From the NCBI RefSeq assembly GCF_047250365.1, contig NZ_JBLBVL010000003.1, positions 372,001 through 436,000 of the forward strand: 64,000 nucleotides of DNA, given 5' to 3'. The first letter of the stretch is position 1; each line of letters opens with the position of its first letter. The DNA comes from Thaumasiovibrio sp047250365. Its GTDB lineage: Bacteria > Pseudomonadota > Gammaproteobacteria > Enterobacterales > Vibrionaceae. The notes under the pieces are model-generated. The model was not told the DNA's origin and did no database searches. It saw only the letters and a list, made by a program, of their open reading frames with translations. Of this stretch, positions 17,778 through 26,843 are shown one piece after another. The position numbers and the translations under genes are program-made.

Positions 17778-18782
17778 CTAGTTAAGGCGTCTAACTGAAT
17801 TGCGAACAATCAGCTCTGGCTCCATAATAAACAGTTGTCTGTCATTTCCCTTGTCTTTGATACGCGCTAAGAGTAACTCAACAGATTTTCGACCTAAGCG
17901 GTGTTTAGGTTGATGAATAGTGGTCAACGGCGGTGAAAAGTATGGAGACAAATCGATATTGTCATAACCAATCACTGAAACATCATGTGGCACACGAAGG
18001 CCTGCTTGCTCAAACGTACTGATCAGTGCCATTGCCATAATGTCGTTGAAGCAAAAAATGGCAGTAGGGCGTTCTTCCATTGCCATGAATTTTTGCGCCG
18101 CAACAACGGCGGTTTCACATTCAAAGTCACCCTCTAAAATCCAGTCTTGATTCGCGTCAAGTCCAGCTTCGTTGAGTGCGGTAGTGAAACCCTTAATTCG
18201 TTCAATACAAGTAGCACGATGCAATTGACCCGAGAGACAGCCAATTTTAGTATGACCGTTTTCGATAAAGTGCTTCGTTGCGAGGTATGCGCCTTTTTCC
18301 GCATTATCTTGTATTTTGTCGGTTGTGACTGACTCTGGCCCCCAGTCCATAATGACCATTGGCAACTCTTTCTGGCGTTTTAATAACGTGAGAAGCTCAG
18401 TATCTAGGTCGGAACACATCACCAGCAAGCCGTCGACACGTTTCTCTGCGAGCATTCGAAGGTAGTCGCGTTGTTTTGTTAGATCACCTTCTGTATTGCA
18501 CAAGATGAGGGTGTACCCCGACCTATAGCAATAATCTTCCACACCATGAACCACCTCTGCAAAGAAGGGGTTGGTTGATTTAGTGACTAACATACCAATT
18601 GTGCGGGTTGAGTTACACTTTAAGCTACGCGCTACCGCACTCGGGGCATAGTTTAGCTCTTCGATGGCAGCCCATACTTTCTTTTGAGTGGCTTCTGCTA
18701 CGAAACGGGTTTTATTTATAACATGCGAAACAGTGGTCGTTGATACCCCTGCCATGCGTGCAACATCTTTAATCGTCGCCAT
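17778..18782 (-). CDS. purR: Purine repressor PurR (LacI family)
   Basis: LacI-family repressor of 334 residues. The N-terminal helix-turn-helix with the minor-groove hinge reads MATIKDVARMAGVSTTTVSH and continues almost as in E. coli PurR. The C-terminal periplasmic-binding-like domain (from about residue 60) binds hypoxanthine or guanine as corepressor. Matching operators lie in front of this gene (18872-18887) and of purT (59893-59908), which supports the assignment. It is transcribed alone, between torD and riboswitch-tfoY. Confidence 0.93.
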   Translation of the reverse strand: MATIKDVARMAGVSTTTVSHVINKTRFVAEATQKKVWAAIEELNYAPSAVARSLKCNSTRTIGMLVTKSTNPFFAEVVHGVEDYCYRSGYTLILCNTEGDLTKQRDYLRMLAEKRVDGLLVMCSDLDTELLTLLKRQKELPMVIMDWGPESVTTDKIQDNAEKGAYLATKHFIENGHTKIGCLSGQLHRATCIERIKGFTTALNEAGLDANQDWILEGDFECETAVVAAQKFMAMEERPTAIFCFNDIMAMALISTFEQAGLRVPHDVSVIGYDNIDLSPYFSPPLTTIHQPKHRLGRKSVELLLARIKDKGNDRQLFIMEPELIVRNSVRRLN

Positions 18783-18871
18783 TCTTTTCTTCTGATTGCC
18801 CGTCTATTTACCGTTATAGTTGAGCTTAATAATTTAAGTACTTGCTTGAAATCGGTAATGCAAATTTCACT

Positions 18872-18887
18872 ATTTAATCGCTTGCGT
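18872..18887. promoter_or_regulatory. PurR operator before purR (autoregulation)
   Basis: On the minus strand ACGCAAGCGATTAAAT matches the PurR operator ANGCAANCGNTTNCNT at all but one specified position. It lies 90 bp upstream of the purR start. E. coli purR is also autoregulated. Confidence 0.6.
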
Positions 18888-19028
18888 TCACATTCTACTT
18901 GCTAACAATGATAGTGCAATGTTTGAGATAGGATCTTTATCATTTTCATATCAGGATGTGATTTATTGTAGAAAAACGCCGATGATTGAGGGTGCAAACA
19001 GTAATGAAAACTAAAGGCCCTCTCTAAT

Positions 19029-19763
19029 TTAAGGAAAACTATCGTTCTGTTGAAGTTCAAGAATGCTCTCCTTGCATAGTTCGATATCATAATTGATATA
19101 GGCAATGAGCAGTTCGGCTGCAGCGGCATAAAACCCGAAAGGATCACATTGCTGACAGCGTTGGTTAAATTGTGGCAGCCAGCTTTGGACATATTTCTCA
19201 AGGATCCCCAGTTGCTCATTGAGATGTGCAGTGAGGTATCGGTTTTCGGTATGCCGTGCGATGTCTTTTTGGCTTACCGTATCATCAGTGCTCTCATTAT
19301 GACGATTATCAACGGTTTTAATGGCTAAATTGCCAATAAAATCGAGGATAATAGCAAGGTGATCTGCCGGCTCTTTGTGCGCTGTGGCTAAACCAATATT
19401 GTGATCATGCATTAGCTGTTGGAGTTCCAATGCTGGTTCGCCAAACATTAACTTGTCTTGGGTTAGATAGATTGATGCGTATGGAAGGGCATTGCTTTTG
19501 TTGCCGGTTAAAAAGAGGCCACAAAAATCGGCGGCTAACTCAATTTGTGCATCATCGCGTTGGCTTACTTTGTTCAGCGCGGCGAGGAAGCTGTCGGCGG
19601 CAGTTTGCAGCTCTTCGCTCTGGCTCAGTTGATTTAAAAACTGATAAAATCCGTGGCTTAAATAATGCTGTAGCTGCTTTTCTGATAGTTCAGTAAAAAA
19701 GAGCGAAGAGAACCACCAATACATCTGCGCACGATTCTCATTGACTAAACGATTTTCCGACAT
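19029..19763 (-). CDS. torD: TorA maturation chaperone TorD
   Basis: Cytoplasmic dedicated chaperone of the TorD/DmsD family, 244 residues from the ATG at 19763. It binds the TorA twin-arginine signal and helps insert the molybdenum cofactor. The all-helical pattern and the motifs LFLTGNKSNALPYASIYLTQDKLMFGEP (split over residues 88-115) and KEPADHLAIILDFI (about 135-148) are family signatures. AAAGGTGA, 7 bases upstream, picks the ATG at 19763 over the GTG at 19766. There is an inserted polar segment near residues 155-175 (VDNRHNESTDDTVSQKD). It is separated from torECA by purR and tfoY. Confidence 0.9.
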   Translation of the reverse strand: MSENRLVNENRAQMYWWFSSLFFTELSEKQLQHYLSHGFYQFLNQLSQSEELQTAADSFLAALNKVSQRDDAQIELAADFCGLFLTGNKSNALPYASIYLTQDKLMFGEPALELQQLMHDHNIGLATAHKEPADHLAIILDFIGNLAIKTVDNRHNESTDDTVSQKDIARHTENRYLTAHLNEQLGILEKYVQSWLPQFNQRCQQCDPFGFYAAAAELLIAYINYDIELCKESILELQQNDSFP

Positions 19764-19859
19764 CACGTCACCTTTACCCAGTTAGAGTTTGTTACCCCAC
19801 CTTTTGTTCTGCTTCAGGTATCGTATGTGCTGAACAAACTGTATCAAGATAGATCTTAA

Positions 19860-21521
19860 TCATAGCTTGCTCTGGGTCTGTTGCTTAATTAATTTGGCTA
19901 ATTCAACCAGTTGTGGGTAAGCAATCTGACTACTTTTCGCGATAGTTCTTTGCTCTTCAAGAACCGCTAAAAGGATATCATTGGTCGTTAAAGGGTTGGC
20001 TAATACGACCCTAAATACGGTTGTGAGTTGGCCATGGTACTTTTTAGGTGTAATTCTTGTGCGTGATACAAAGGATTTACCCGATTCGCGTTGTCGTTTT
20101 TGAATAAATTTGGTGAGGTCATTGAGTAGGGCATTCATCTGTTGCATTTGTTCGGCATCGGCGTGTTGCATGGCATCACTAACGACTGCTGGAACATAGC
20201 GATAAGTGAGCAGGCAAAGCTCTGGCTCAGTGACAAGCTCAAAGTCAACTTGTGACTGAATCATTTTAGAAAAAGAGTGCGCGGCTTCAATACTGCGATT
20301 GATTAGCAGCTCATATCCTTGGCGACTGATCACATTCAAACAGGCAAACAAAAGCATTGCCATGCCACTTCTTGAGCCTTCAAGCGTATGGCTGCCTAAA
20401 TCTTTTGAGCCTTTCCGCAGAATATATTCAGCATGATGCTCGATAGACCCCATTGCGGTCGCACGCTTAAAGATAACCATTCCCGCACCCATCGGAACGT
20501 AGAGCTGTTTGTGCGCATCAATAGTGACGGAATCTGCCGCTTCAATACCGGTTAAGAGGTGCCGGTATTTGTTTGACATTAATGTCGCGCCTCCCCATGC
20601 AGCATCAACATGAAAATGGCATTGGTATTTCTTGGCGATGGTGGCCAGTGTGTGTAAGGGATCGATGTTCCCGGTCTCTGTTGTCCCTGCAACACCAACG
20701 ATGGCTAACGGTTTTATCTGACGATGAGTAAGTTGTTCAAGTGTTTTTTCAAGGTGTACCGTATCGATACGGTTGTGTGAGTCGGTTTTGATCGCAATAA
20801 TGTTTTCTCTACCAATGCCCAGAATATCGGCTGCTTTTTTTAGAGAATAGTGACCGCGCTCAGAAACGAGAATAGCGAGATCTTGGTAGCCATAGTGGCG
20901 CATCGCTTTAAATAGGCCTTCTTGTGCAACGCCCTTGAAGTCACCGTCTGCTTTTAACAAGTTATTGCGTGCGACCCAAAGCGCAGTAATATTGGCAATT
21001 GTACCCCCTGAGCAAAATGCGCCTAATGAATGTTGTGCGCTATGCATCCAAGTTGAGTAGAACGCGTCATCTTGTTGGTAAATTAAGTTGTGTAACATCC
21101 CTAACACTTGACGCTCTAAGGGGGTGAAAGCTTTAGAGGTCTCAATTTTTACTAAGTTTTGATTTAAGCCAATCATTATTTTGGACAGCGGCATCAGAAA
21201 ATAGGGTAGCGCTGATGTCATGTGACCGATAAAGCTGGGCGCGGAGGTATGCACAGACTGGGCGACGAGCTTTTCTAATAAGAACTTTGTGTGTTCTGAA
21301 ACGAAGGTTGGTACTTCTGGCAGGACGGCTGAGCTGAAGTCTTTTTCTATTTCAGACAGTGGTTTTTCTGTCGCAGCAATGTGTGTGCCCAAAAAATCGT
21401 TCAGATTTTCAGAAATCTGTTTCTCGACTTTTGCCAACGTAGAGTCTGGCGCTTCTGGTATTGTAAAAATGCGCGCAAGATTGTCGATTGTTGCTACTGC
21501 GGGTTTAGTGTTTTTTACCAT
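19860..21521 (-). CDS. panP: Pyridoxal-phosphate-dependent aspartate 1-decarboxylase PanP
   Basis: Group II PLP decarboxylase of 553 residues. The cofactor lysine is Lys338 in DAHKQLYVPMGAGM and the conserved HVDAAWGG is at residues 304-311. Such proteins were long labelled glutamate decarboxylase; in Vibrio fischeri the family member PanP was shown to make beta-alanine from aspartate for pantothenate and coenzyme A synthesis, replacing PanD. Length and sequence agree with that group. Biosynthetic rather than acid-stress function is inferred from family membership; there is no GadC-type antiporter nearby. Confidence 0.88.
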   Translation of the reverse strand: MVKNTKPAVATIDNLARIFTIPEAPDSTLAKVEKQISENLNDFLGTHIAATEKPLSEIEKDFSSAVLPEVPTFVSEHTKFLLEKLVAQSVHTSAPSFIGHMTSALPYFLMPLSKIMIGLNQNLVKIETSKAFTPLERQVLGMLHNLIYQQDDAFYSTWMHSAQHSLGAFCSGGTIANITALWVARNNLLKADGDFKGVAQEGLFKAMRHYGYQDLAILVSERGHYSLKKAADILGIGRENIIAIKTDSHNRIDTVHLEKTLEQLTHRQIKPLAIVGVAGTTETGNIDPLHTLATIAKKYQCHFHVDAAWGGATLMSNKYRHLLTGIEAADSVTIDAHKQLYVPMGAGMVIFKRATAMGSIEHHAEYILRKGSKDLGSHTLEGSRSGMAMLLFACLNVISRQGYELLINRSIEAAHSFSKMIQSQVDFELVTEPELCLLTYRYVPAVVSDAMQHADAEQMQQMNALLNDLTKFIQKRQRESGKSFVSRTRITPKKYHGQLTTVFRVVLANPLTTNDILLAVLEEQRTIAKSSQIAYPQLVELAKLIKQQTQSKL

Positions 21522-21671
21522 TGTCTTTTTAGCGTCCTTGCTAGCGGGGGACGGTATTTGTCACCAGCGCCAATATCGTGTTTATTGGCAGAGGTTAGCG
21601 GAAAAATGACGAAAAAAAAACTGCAAAAACGTTAAGGTAATTGAGTTGGGTAGCGTAACAGGGTCGACATC

Positions 21672-22652
21672 CTAATAACGGTAGTTCATACCCAATGAAA
21701 TCAATAAGCTATCTTTATCGTAAAAACGAATATTGGATTTGGTATCTTGGTAGCCTAATAAAGAGACGATAGACCAGCTTTCCCAGTTAAACGGGTTTCG
21801 ATACTCGTAGGCAAAAAAGAGACGTAACGTATCGTCATTTTGTTTTTGATGGAATATTGGATTCAATGCATCATGGTTGGCACGGTCATAACCCAACGTC
21901 GTAATCAGAGATGAAGAGCGTTGATTAAGAATTAGCGATCCTTCTACACCAAATTGATGAAAGGCCATGGCACTACCGTCGGCATCATTTCTTAGATAGT
22001 CTACGGATGTTAATGCGATAAGCTGGCGTCCAAAAACGTGACTGTATGTTAGCTTGCCATAATAGAGCTGAGCATTGCGGTCAAGGACCGAGGTATCTAA
22101 CGGCCTAATGTTAGAGTGGCCACTCTGTTCGGAATCAATGCGTAATTTCCCTGCTGCCACCTCGAGGCTAAGAGGTAGGGTTTGGATGTTTTTTGCTTGA
22201 AACCTCACCGCCCAAGTATTAGTGTCAGTTTTGGTTCGTGGCTGTTGAACTAGGTAAGGATCTGACCACGTTTCATTCTTTAGCACACCAGGAATAAAGC
22301 CAATACTGTATTCGGTATTGGTTGCAGTCCAGTGGCGTAAACCAAGTTCAAGATGAAAGTTGCCTAGTGCAACATCAGCGCGACTGGTACCGAAATAGAG
22401 TTGATTGCGTTTGTCACTAAAGGTGTAGTTGATGTTTCCCAACGGGTAGACAGCCAGCTTATCGTTCTGCTTGCCGGATGACGTTAAATCCTCGGTGGTG
22501 CTCTCTTCAGTATTAAATTGAGATCGAGATTGTAAATAGAGGGCACTAAGGCCAATGTCACCAGAGATACCTGCACTGGTGGGTGCTTTAGCTAAACAGG
22601 TTTGAGATAGCACGATAGCCAGTGCTGCAGAAATCATCACAGTTAAACGCAT
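21672..22652 (-). CDS. DUF2860 family outer-membrane protein
   Basis: Protein of 326 residues with a signal peptide (cleavage after QTCLA, about residue 21) and a body rich in alternating hydrophobic and polar residues typical of beta strands. It ends in the aromatic RY, so it is very likely an outer-membrane beta-barrel. It fits the DUF2860 family of Vibrionaceae, whose function is unknown. Its start is 15 bp after the stop of the preceding periplasmic protein gene, so the two probably form an operon. Confidence 0.78.
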   Translation of the reverse strand: MRLTVMISAALAIVLSQTCLAKAPTSAGISGDIGLSALYLQSRSQFNTEESTTEDLTSSGKQNDKLAVYPLGNINYTFSDKRNQLYFGTSRADVALGNFHLELGLRHWTATNTEYSIGFIPGVLKNETWSDPYLVQQPRTKTDTNTWAVRFQAKNIQTLPLSLEVAAGKLRIDSEQSGHSNIRPLDTSVLDRNAQLYYGKLTYSHVFGRQLIALTSVDYLRNDADGSAMAFHQFGVEGSLILNQRSSSLITTLGYDRANHDALNPIFHQKQNDDTLRLFFAYEYRNPFNWESWSIVSLLGYQDTKSNIRFYDKDSLLISLGMNYRY

Positions 22653-22667
22653 TTTTATACACCCTAG

Positions 22668-23186
22668 TTATTTGTTTTGGCATGAAGTTAATGCAAGGCT
22701 AGCCATTGCATCATTGTATGCGCTTAGTGGTACTTCTATTTTTGTCGGAGTACTGAGCAAATCTGCAAATGCACTTCTGAGAGCATAATTTTGTTCATGT
22801 GCTTGTTGCTGGCGAAGGGTGTAAACCACTTGTGCATCTTGAGATAACGGGTGTTCACTATTGGCTAATGCTTTGATTTTCTCTTGACTTAAGTCAAGCC
22901 AAGACTCAATTGGAAGATGAGTTTTTAACTCAGATGGGGCGTGTTGAAGATACCAGTCAACGGCCGTGCGATTGAAGTAAAAATGGGTTTGTCTACCTTG
23001 TAAAAACCATTGGCCAACGTCGGCGAGCGACGGGTTATCTTCACGCGTGATGTCAACTAACGCTTGATACCAGTTTAAGCTGGCGTCGACGTATTGATGA
23101 TACTTTTCACTTTGGCATGAGGTAATGTTTGCGTAGGATAGGGTGCAGGTGAGGGATAGCACCAGCATTAACATCAATTTCTTCAT
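22668..23186 (-). CDS. Uncharacterised periplasmic protein
   Basis: I do not recognise this 172-residue protein. It starts with a clear Sec signal (MKKLMLMLVLSLTCTLSYA), and the mature part is helical with two cysteines (one near the new N-terminus, one near the C-terminus, ASLALTSCQNK) that could form a disulfide. An in-frame ATG at 23195 exists, but GGATGA lies at proper distance only from the ATG at 23186. It precedes the DUF2860 barrel gene in the same transcription unit, so it may assist or accompany it; this is inference from position only. Confidence 0.65.
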   Translation of the reverse strand: MKKLMLMLVLSLTCTLSYANITSCQSEKYHQYVDASLNWYQALVDITREDNPSLADVGQWFLQGRQTHFYFNRTAVDWYLQHAPSELKTHLPIESWLDLSQEKIKALANSEHPLSQDAQVVYTLRQQQAHEQNYALRSAFADLLSTPTKIEVPLSAYNDAMASLALTSCQNK

Positions 23187-23278
23187 CAGTATCATCCGTG
23201 ATAACTCATAGGTAACTCATTGTATATGTGGGTCAATTGTAGGTGATTATGTTACAAAGAGAAACAAAAAAGATAAAA

Positions 23279-23304
23279 AAAAGCAGCGCGATAGCGCTGC
23301 TTTT
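23279..23304 (-). terminator. Terminator of the NSS transporter-metS operon
   Basis: Perfect 11-bp GC-rich stem (23279-23289 and 23294-23304) with the loop GATA. It is followed on the minus strand by a long T-rich run (TTATCTTTTTTGTTTC). It lies 18 bp past the metS stop. Confidence 0.88.
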
Positions 23305-23321
23305 CTATTCTCAGGTGAGAA

Positions 23322-23414
23322 TTACTTTTTCATGGCTCGGCGAATGCAGATGGCAGCACCGCCCCAAGTACATCCCAGACCAATTATCATCATAATGATG
23401 GCACTGAATTCCAT
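23322..23414 (-). CDS. metS: MetS-type small subunit of NSS transporter (30 aa)
   Basis: Read by hand. The ATG at 23414 begins one base after the stop of the large transporter gene and has a strong GGAGG ribosome site. The 30-residue product has one hydrophobic helix (MEFSAIIMMIIGLGC then TWGGAAICI) and a basic tail RRAMKK, the pattern of MetS small subunits that accompany NSS-family transporters such as corynebacterial MetPS. It probably assembles with the transporter in the inner membrane. Confidence 0.85.
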   Translation of the reverse strand: MEFSAIIMMIIGLGCTWGGAAICIRRAMKK

Positions 23415-23415
23415 G

Positions 23416-24903
23416 TTATGCCTCCGTAATATCAACAACAGGTTTGCTATTCGCGTTAATCAGTAACGCAACGACTAGCATTGTTCCAACCAATGCCCAA
23501 CCACATACGATGAGGTCAAACACAGGGTAACCCTCATAACCATTCGCAATGGTATTGATTAAGTTGGTGCCTAGAATAATGGCAAGTAAAATCGGGCTAA
23601 CAAATTGTAGACACAGATCAAACCATTTGCCGACATGCACTTCAGATACTCGGTTAGCATGGCTACGAAGTTCAGGTAATTGCTTCAGAATCCAACCGAT
23701 CAAGATTAACTCAACAAGGCAGCTAGATAATAGCGCAACGTTGTTCATAAAGTAGTCGACCAAATCTAGCAGTAACAGACCGCCGTTGGTTGCAAATAGC
23801 ATTGAGCAACAGGTACCTAAGCCACAAACAAGCACTGCTGCCTTTTTACGAGGTAGTTTGGTTTTATCAATAACCGCAGATGTTACCGCTTCAATGATAG
23901 ATATCATTGAACTTAAACCCGCTACCGTCAATGCGATAAAGAACAACGGCCCTAAGATATAAGGTGCAGGTAGTAAGTTAATGGCTGCTGGTAGCGTTAC
24001 AAACGCAAGGCCGACACCACCTGAAACGACTTCAGTAATCGCAACACCTTGTTCTTGTGCCATGTAGCCTAGAATACCGAAGATCATGATGCCTGACATG
24101 ATTGAGAATCCGCAGTTAATCATAACGGTCATCATGGCATTATTATTGATATCAGATTTTTCTGGCAAGTAGCTTGAATAGGCAATCATGATGGCGAAGC
24201 CAACACTTAGGGTAAAGAAGATCTGACCGTAAGCCGCTGACCATACTTTGGCATCCATGATACGGCTGAAATCCGGTTTGAACATAAAGTTCAGTCCATC
24301 CATCGCACCAGGAAGGAAACCTACGCGTAAGATAAGTGCAAGTACCATAAAGAACAGTACTGGCATCATGATCTTGCTAGCACGTTCGATCCCACCTTTA
24401 ACACCGCTAAAGATAGCGATAAAGGTGATTAGCCATGCCAGTAGCATAGGTCCCGCGATATGTGTCTGAATTGAGCCTAACTTAGTTGGTAGGTTATCGC
24501 CTAGTTTTAGGTACTCTCCGAAGAAGAAGGCATTGGTATCTGTGCCCCAGCTTTGTGAGAACGAGAAGCCAATGTATGAAATTGCCCAGCCAATGATGGC
24601 AACATAATAAACAGCAATGATGCCAGCAATAAAGACCTGAAACCATCCAAGCCATTCTAATTTAGGGCTGATTTTAGCGAATGCACGTGGTGCAGCGCTG
24701 CGTAAGCGGCTGCCCAACGTGAACTCCATGATCATAAAAGGAATACCGGCGGTGAGCATGGCAAAAAGGTAAGGAATAAAGAAGGCACCACCGCCATTTT
24801 CGTACGCCATATATGGAAAGCGCCAGATGTTGCCCAGCCCGATGGCTGAACCAACAGCAGCTAATATGAATCCAGCACGGGATCCCCACTGTTCTCGTTG
24901 CAT
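23416..24903 (-). CDS. Sodium-dependent NSS-family amino acid transporter
   Basis: Neurotransmitter:sodium symporter of 495 residues with about 12 membrane helices. The N-terminal WGSRAGFILAAVGSAIGLGNIWRFPYMAYENGGGAF block (split over residues 6-41) is the family's sodium and substrate site in helix 1. The MetS partner suggests a methionine/alanine-type transporter (MetP), but the substrate cannot be read from sequence. An imperfect dyad at 24983-25002, 80 bp upstream, could be an operator. Confidence 0.9.
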   Translation of the reverse strand: MQREQWGSRAGFILAAVGSAIGLGNIWRFPYMAYENGGGAFFIPYLFAMLTAGIPFMIMEFTLGSRLRSAAPRAFAKISPKLEWLGWFQVFIAGIIAVYYVAIIGWAISYIGFSFSQSWGTDTNAFFFGEYLKLGDNLPTKLGSIQTHIAGPMLLAWLITFIAIFSGVKGGIERASKIMMPVLFFMVLALILRVGFLPGAMDGLNFMFKPDFSRIMDAKVWSAAYGQIFFTLSVGFAIMIAYSSYLPEKSDINNNAMMTVMINCGFSIMSGIMIFGILGYMAQEQGVAITEVVSGGVGLAFVTLPAAINLLPAPYILGPLFFIALTVAGLSSMISIIEAVTSAVIDKTKLPRKKAAVLVCGLGTCCSMLFATNGGLLLLDLVDYFMNNVALLSSCLVELILIGWILKQLPELRSHANRVSEVHVGKWFDLCLQFVSPILLAIILGTNLINTIANGYEGYPVFDLIVCGWALVGTMLVVALLINANSKPVVDITEA

Positions 24904-25512
24904 TTTAAACTCCTAGTAGTGTTTTATCCTATTTAGTTCCATTAAAATAGGTTTACTATCTGTTATTTGTGATGTTGTATTTGCGAAATCAACATGATTC
25001 GCTAATTGTGACACGTGCAGATTATCGTTTGCTTGGAGATAATACAATAGAAGATGTTTCTGAAATGTTGATGCTTAATGAACTTTTCAACCATACTTAT
25101 CATCGGAGGTAGCTTAACGTATAGATTTAGCTCCCCCAAAGCTCGATGATATCCCTGAGTTATTGATATTTTTTAGAATAATATTTTTATTTGTGGATAG
25201 TTAATCATTTCAATCTATTGCTGTTAACTCATTCAATCGCCTGTTTTTTGCAACATTTTTGCTATATATGCACCATTAATATGTTGTTAACAGAATAAAT
25301 ATGCGAATATTTGCGTTTTTATCTATTTGGTTGTTGTGGCTGCGCAGTGGTTTGGTTGCTTGTTTGGGTTTTCGGTGAGGTGTTGTGCATAAATAGTCAC
25401 GGCGTGGTGCGGCTGCTTAGTGCGTTATGTGTGCATCGTGTGATGTTGTTAACAATCTGTTTTATTTTGCTCATCTACACTTACTTTGAAAGTAAAAAAG
25501 GAGAAAAGAGTA
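24904..25512. other. Intergenic region between NSS transporter and ynhF
   Basis: About 600 bp without a gene that I can support. It holds the divergent promoters. An imperfect palindrome, GCGAAATCA-ACA-TGATTCGC, lies at 24983-25002. From about 25300 to 25470 the plus strand becomes markedly G/T-rich. A 25-codon frame from 25301 and a TTG-started frame from 25311 exist but lack ribosome sites, and I do not call them. Confidence 0.6.
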
Positions 25513-25602
25513 ATGGATACAGAACTTAAGTGGGCGGTTGTCGTTGTTGTTATTGCATTATCAACTATTTTGGCGTTTGGACTGATTGCAGTCTCAAATT
25601 GA
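25513..25602 (+). CDS. ynhF: YnhF family membrane microprotein (29 aa)
   Basis: Read by hand. It is a 29-residue peptide beginning MDTELKW, followed by a single hydrophobic helix with a run of five valines and ending AVSN. E. coli YnhF is also 29 residues and begins MSTDLKF before a similar helix. The AAGGAGA ribosome site is strong. YnhF is an inner-membrane microprotein of unknown function. It lies 56 bp before the patatin gene and may be co-transcribed with it. Confidence 0.82.
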   Translation: MDTELKWAVVVVVIALSTILAFGLIAVSN

Positions 25603-25658
25603 TACTGTGTAAATAGGTTGATGATAAGATGACGTTATCATTAAAAGTGAGGCTGTGA

Positions 25659-26819
25659 ATGACGGTATTTTCAGAGCCATGCCCGAATTTAGCCCTAGTG
25701 GCGCAAGGGGGTGGGCAAAAAGGGGTGTTCACATCGGGTGTTTTGGATGCATTTCAGCACGCGAGGTTTGATCCATTTGGCCTGTATATTGGTGTGTCAG
25801 CAGGCGCTCTGAACGTTGCTTCTTTTGTTAGCCGTCAACCTCAGTTTGGTTTTCGCTTTATTTCTGAGTTAACGACCCAGGATCGTTTTTTCAATCTATT
25901 TAAATTTATTCGACAACAGCAGTCGATGGACCTTGATTGGTTATTAAAAGAAGCCACTAGCGGCGGCGCGATTGATCTTGATTTTTCCACGGCACAAAAG
26001 ACCTTGAGCGAGGGAAGGCACGCTTTGGCGGGCGTGACTCACAAAAGTAGTTTACAGGATTTTTACTTTCCTATTTTTGGTCATGATTGGTTTACGTTGG
26101 CGAAAGCGACATGTGCAATCCCGATGTTGTTTCGAGAACCGGTTGAAATGCAGGGGCTTTACTGGGTTGATGGTGGCGTGAGTTCTGCCATCCCAGTCAA
26201 AGAAGCCATTCGGCAAGGTGCTAAACAGATCGTCATTATTAGAACAGAGCCAATAAAGGAGGAAACAATGTCCTCGCTAGCTAATATAGAAGCAGGCATA
26301 GAGGCATGGCGAAAGAGTGTTGAAGCAGAACTCCCCATGTACCTTGCTCGCTTAAACTTGGGGGCAGAACTGGATATGTTGAAAAGCTTTCATGCTCAAC
26401 TCGCCGAGAAGCTGCAAATACTTAAGAAAGAGTGGCTTGAGTCAACGGTGATCAGCAATTTAAGTGACGAAGTTTCTAAAAAAGTTGGAGAACTAAAGTT
26501 TACCCAAGGGGGAGGGCGTTGGTTGTTTAGTGGTGATCATTTTTATCGGTTGCAAGCGCTGAAGGGGCGTGATTTCAGTCCACAAATGTTAGATATGCTG
26601 ATGAGTCACTATCGTAATACTGAGGAAACGGCGCAATTATTATCATCTTTGCCCAGTGGTATAGACGTTATACAAATTGCTCCGCAAAAAGAGCTATTGT
26701 CCTCGGCACTATTAAGTAAGCAAGAGGAATTGGAGGCTGATTACCAGCATGGTTACGAAGTGGGTGAGCAGTTTCTTAATGATTGGCAAAACAAAAGGGC
26801 AATGAAAATTGCCCTTTAG
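25659..26819 (+). CDS. Patatin-like phospholipase (YjjU-type)
   Basis: Patatin-family serine hydrolase of 386 residues. The oxyanion motif is GGGQKGVF (residues 17-24), the nucleophile is in GVSAG (about residues 45-49) and the catalytic aspartate is in the DGG of WVDGGVSSAIP. After the patatin domain (to about residue 200) comes a helical, Glu/Lys-rich C-terminal region like the DUF6363 part of E. coli YjjU. It lacks a signal peptide, so it is cytoplasmic or peripheral. The 3' end of the gene doubles as a terminator hairpin. Confidence 0.87.
   Translation: MTVFSEPCPNLALVAQGGGQKGVFTSGVLDAFQHARFDPFGLYIGVSAGALNVASFVSRQPQFGFRFISELTTQDRFFNLFKFIRQQQSMDLDWLLKEATSGGAIDLDFSTAQKTLSEGRHALAGVTHKSSLQDFYFPIFGHDWFTLAKATCAIPMLFREPVEMQGLYWVDGGVSSAIPVKEAIRQGAKQIVIIRTEPIKEETMSSLANIEAGIEAWRKSVEAELPMYLARLNLGAELDMLKSFHAQLAEKLQILKKEWLESTVISNLSDEVSKKVGELKFTQGGGRWLFSGDHFYRLQALKGRDFSPQMLDMLMSHYRNTEETAQLLSSLPSGIDVIQIAPQKELLSSALLSKQEELEADYQHGYEVGEQFLNDWQNKRAMKIAL
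26794..26817 (-). terminator. Terminator of ppaC embedded in the patatin gene
   Basis: Perfect 10-bp stem (26794-26803 and 26808-26817) with a GAAA loop, entirely inside the last codons of the patatin gene. On the minus strand it is followed by TTTTGTTTTG, so it should end ppaC transcripts. It sits 27 bp past the ppaC stop and may be bidirectional. Confidence 0.75.
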
Positions 26820-26843
26820 TTACGAGGATTACGAACCCATCGT

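Noticed and set aside
18902..19219. 105-codon frame overlapping the end of torD
   Set aside because: It lies on the same strand in another frame, starts inside torD and has no ribosome site or family resemblance.
25301..25529. Two small plus-strand frames (ATG at 25301, 25 codons; TTG at 25311, 72 codons)
   Set aside because: Neither has a ribosome site; the second overlaps ynhF in another frame, and its composition only reflects a G/T-rich stretch.
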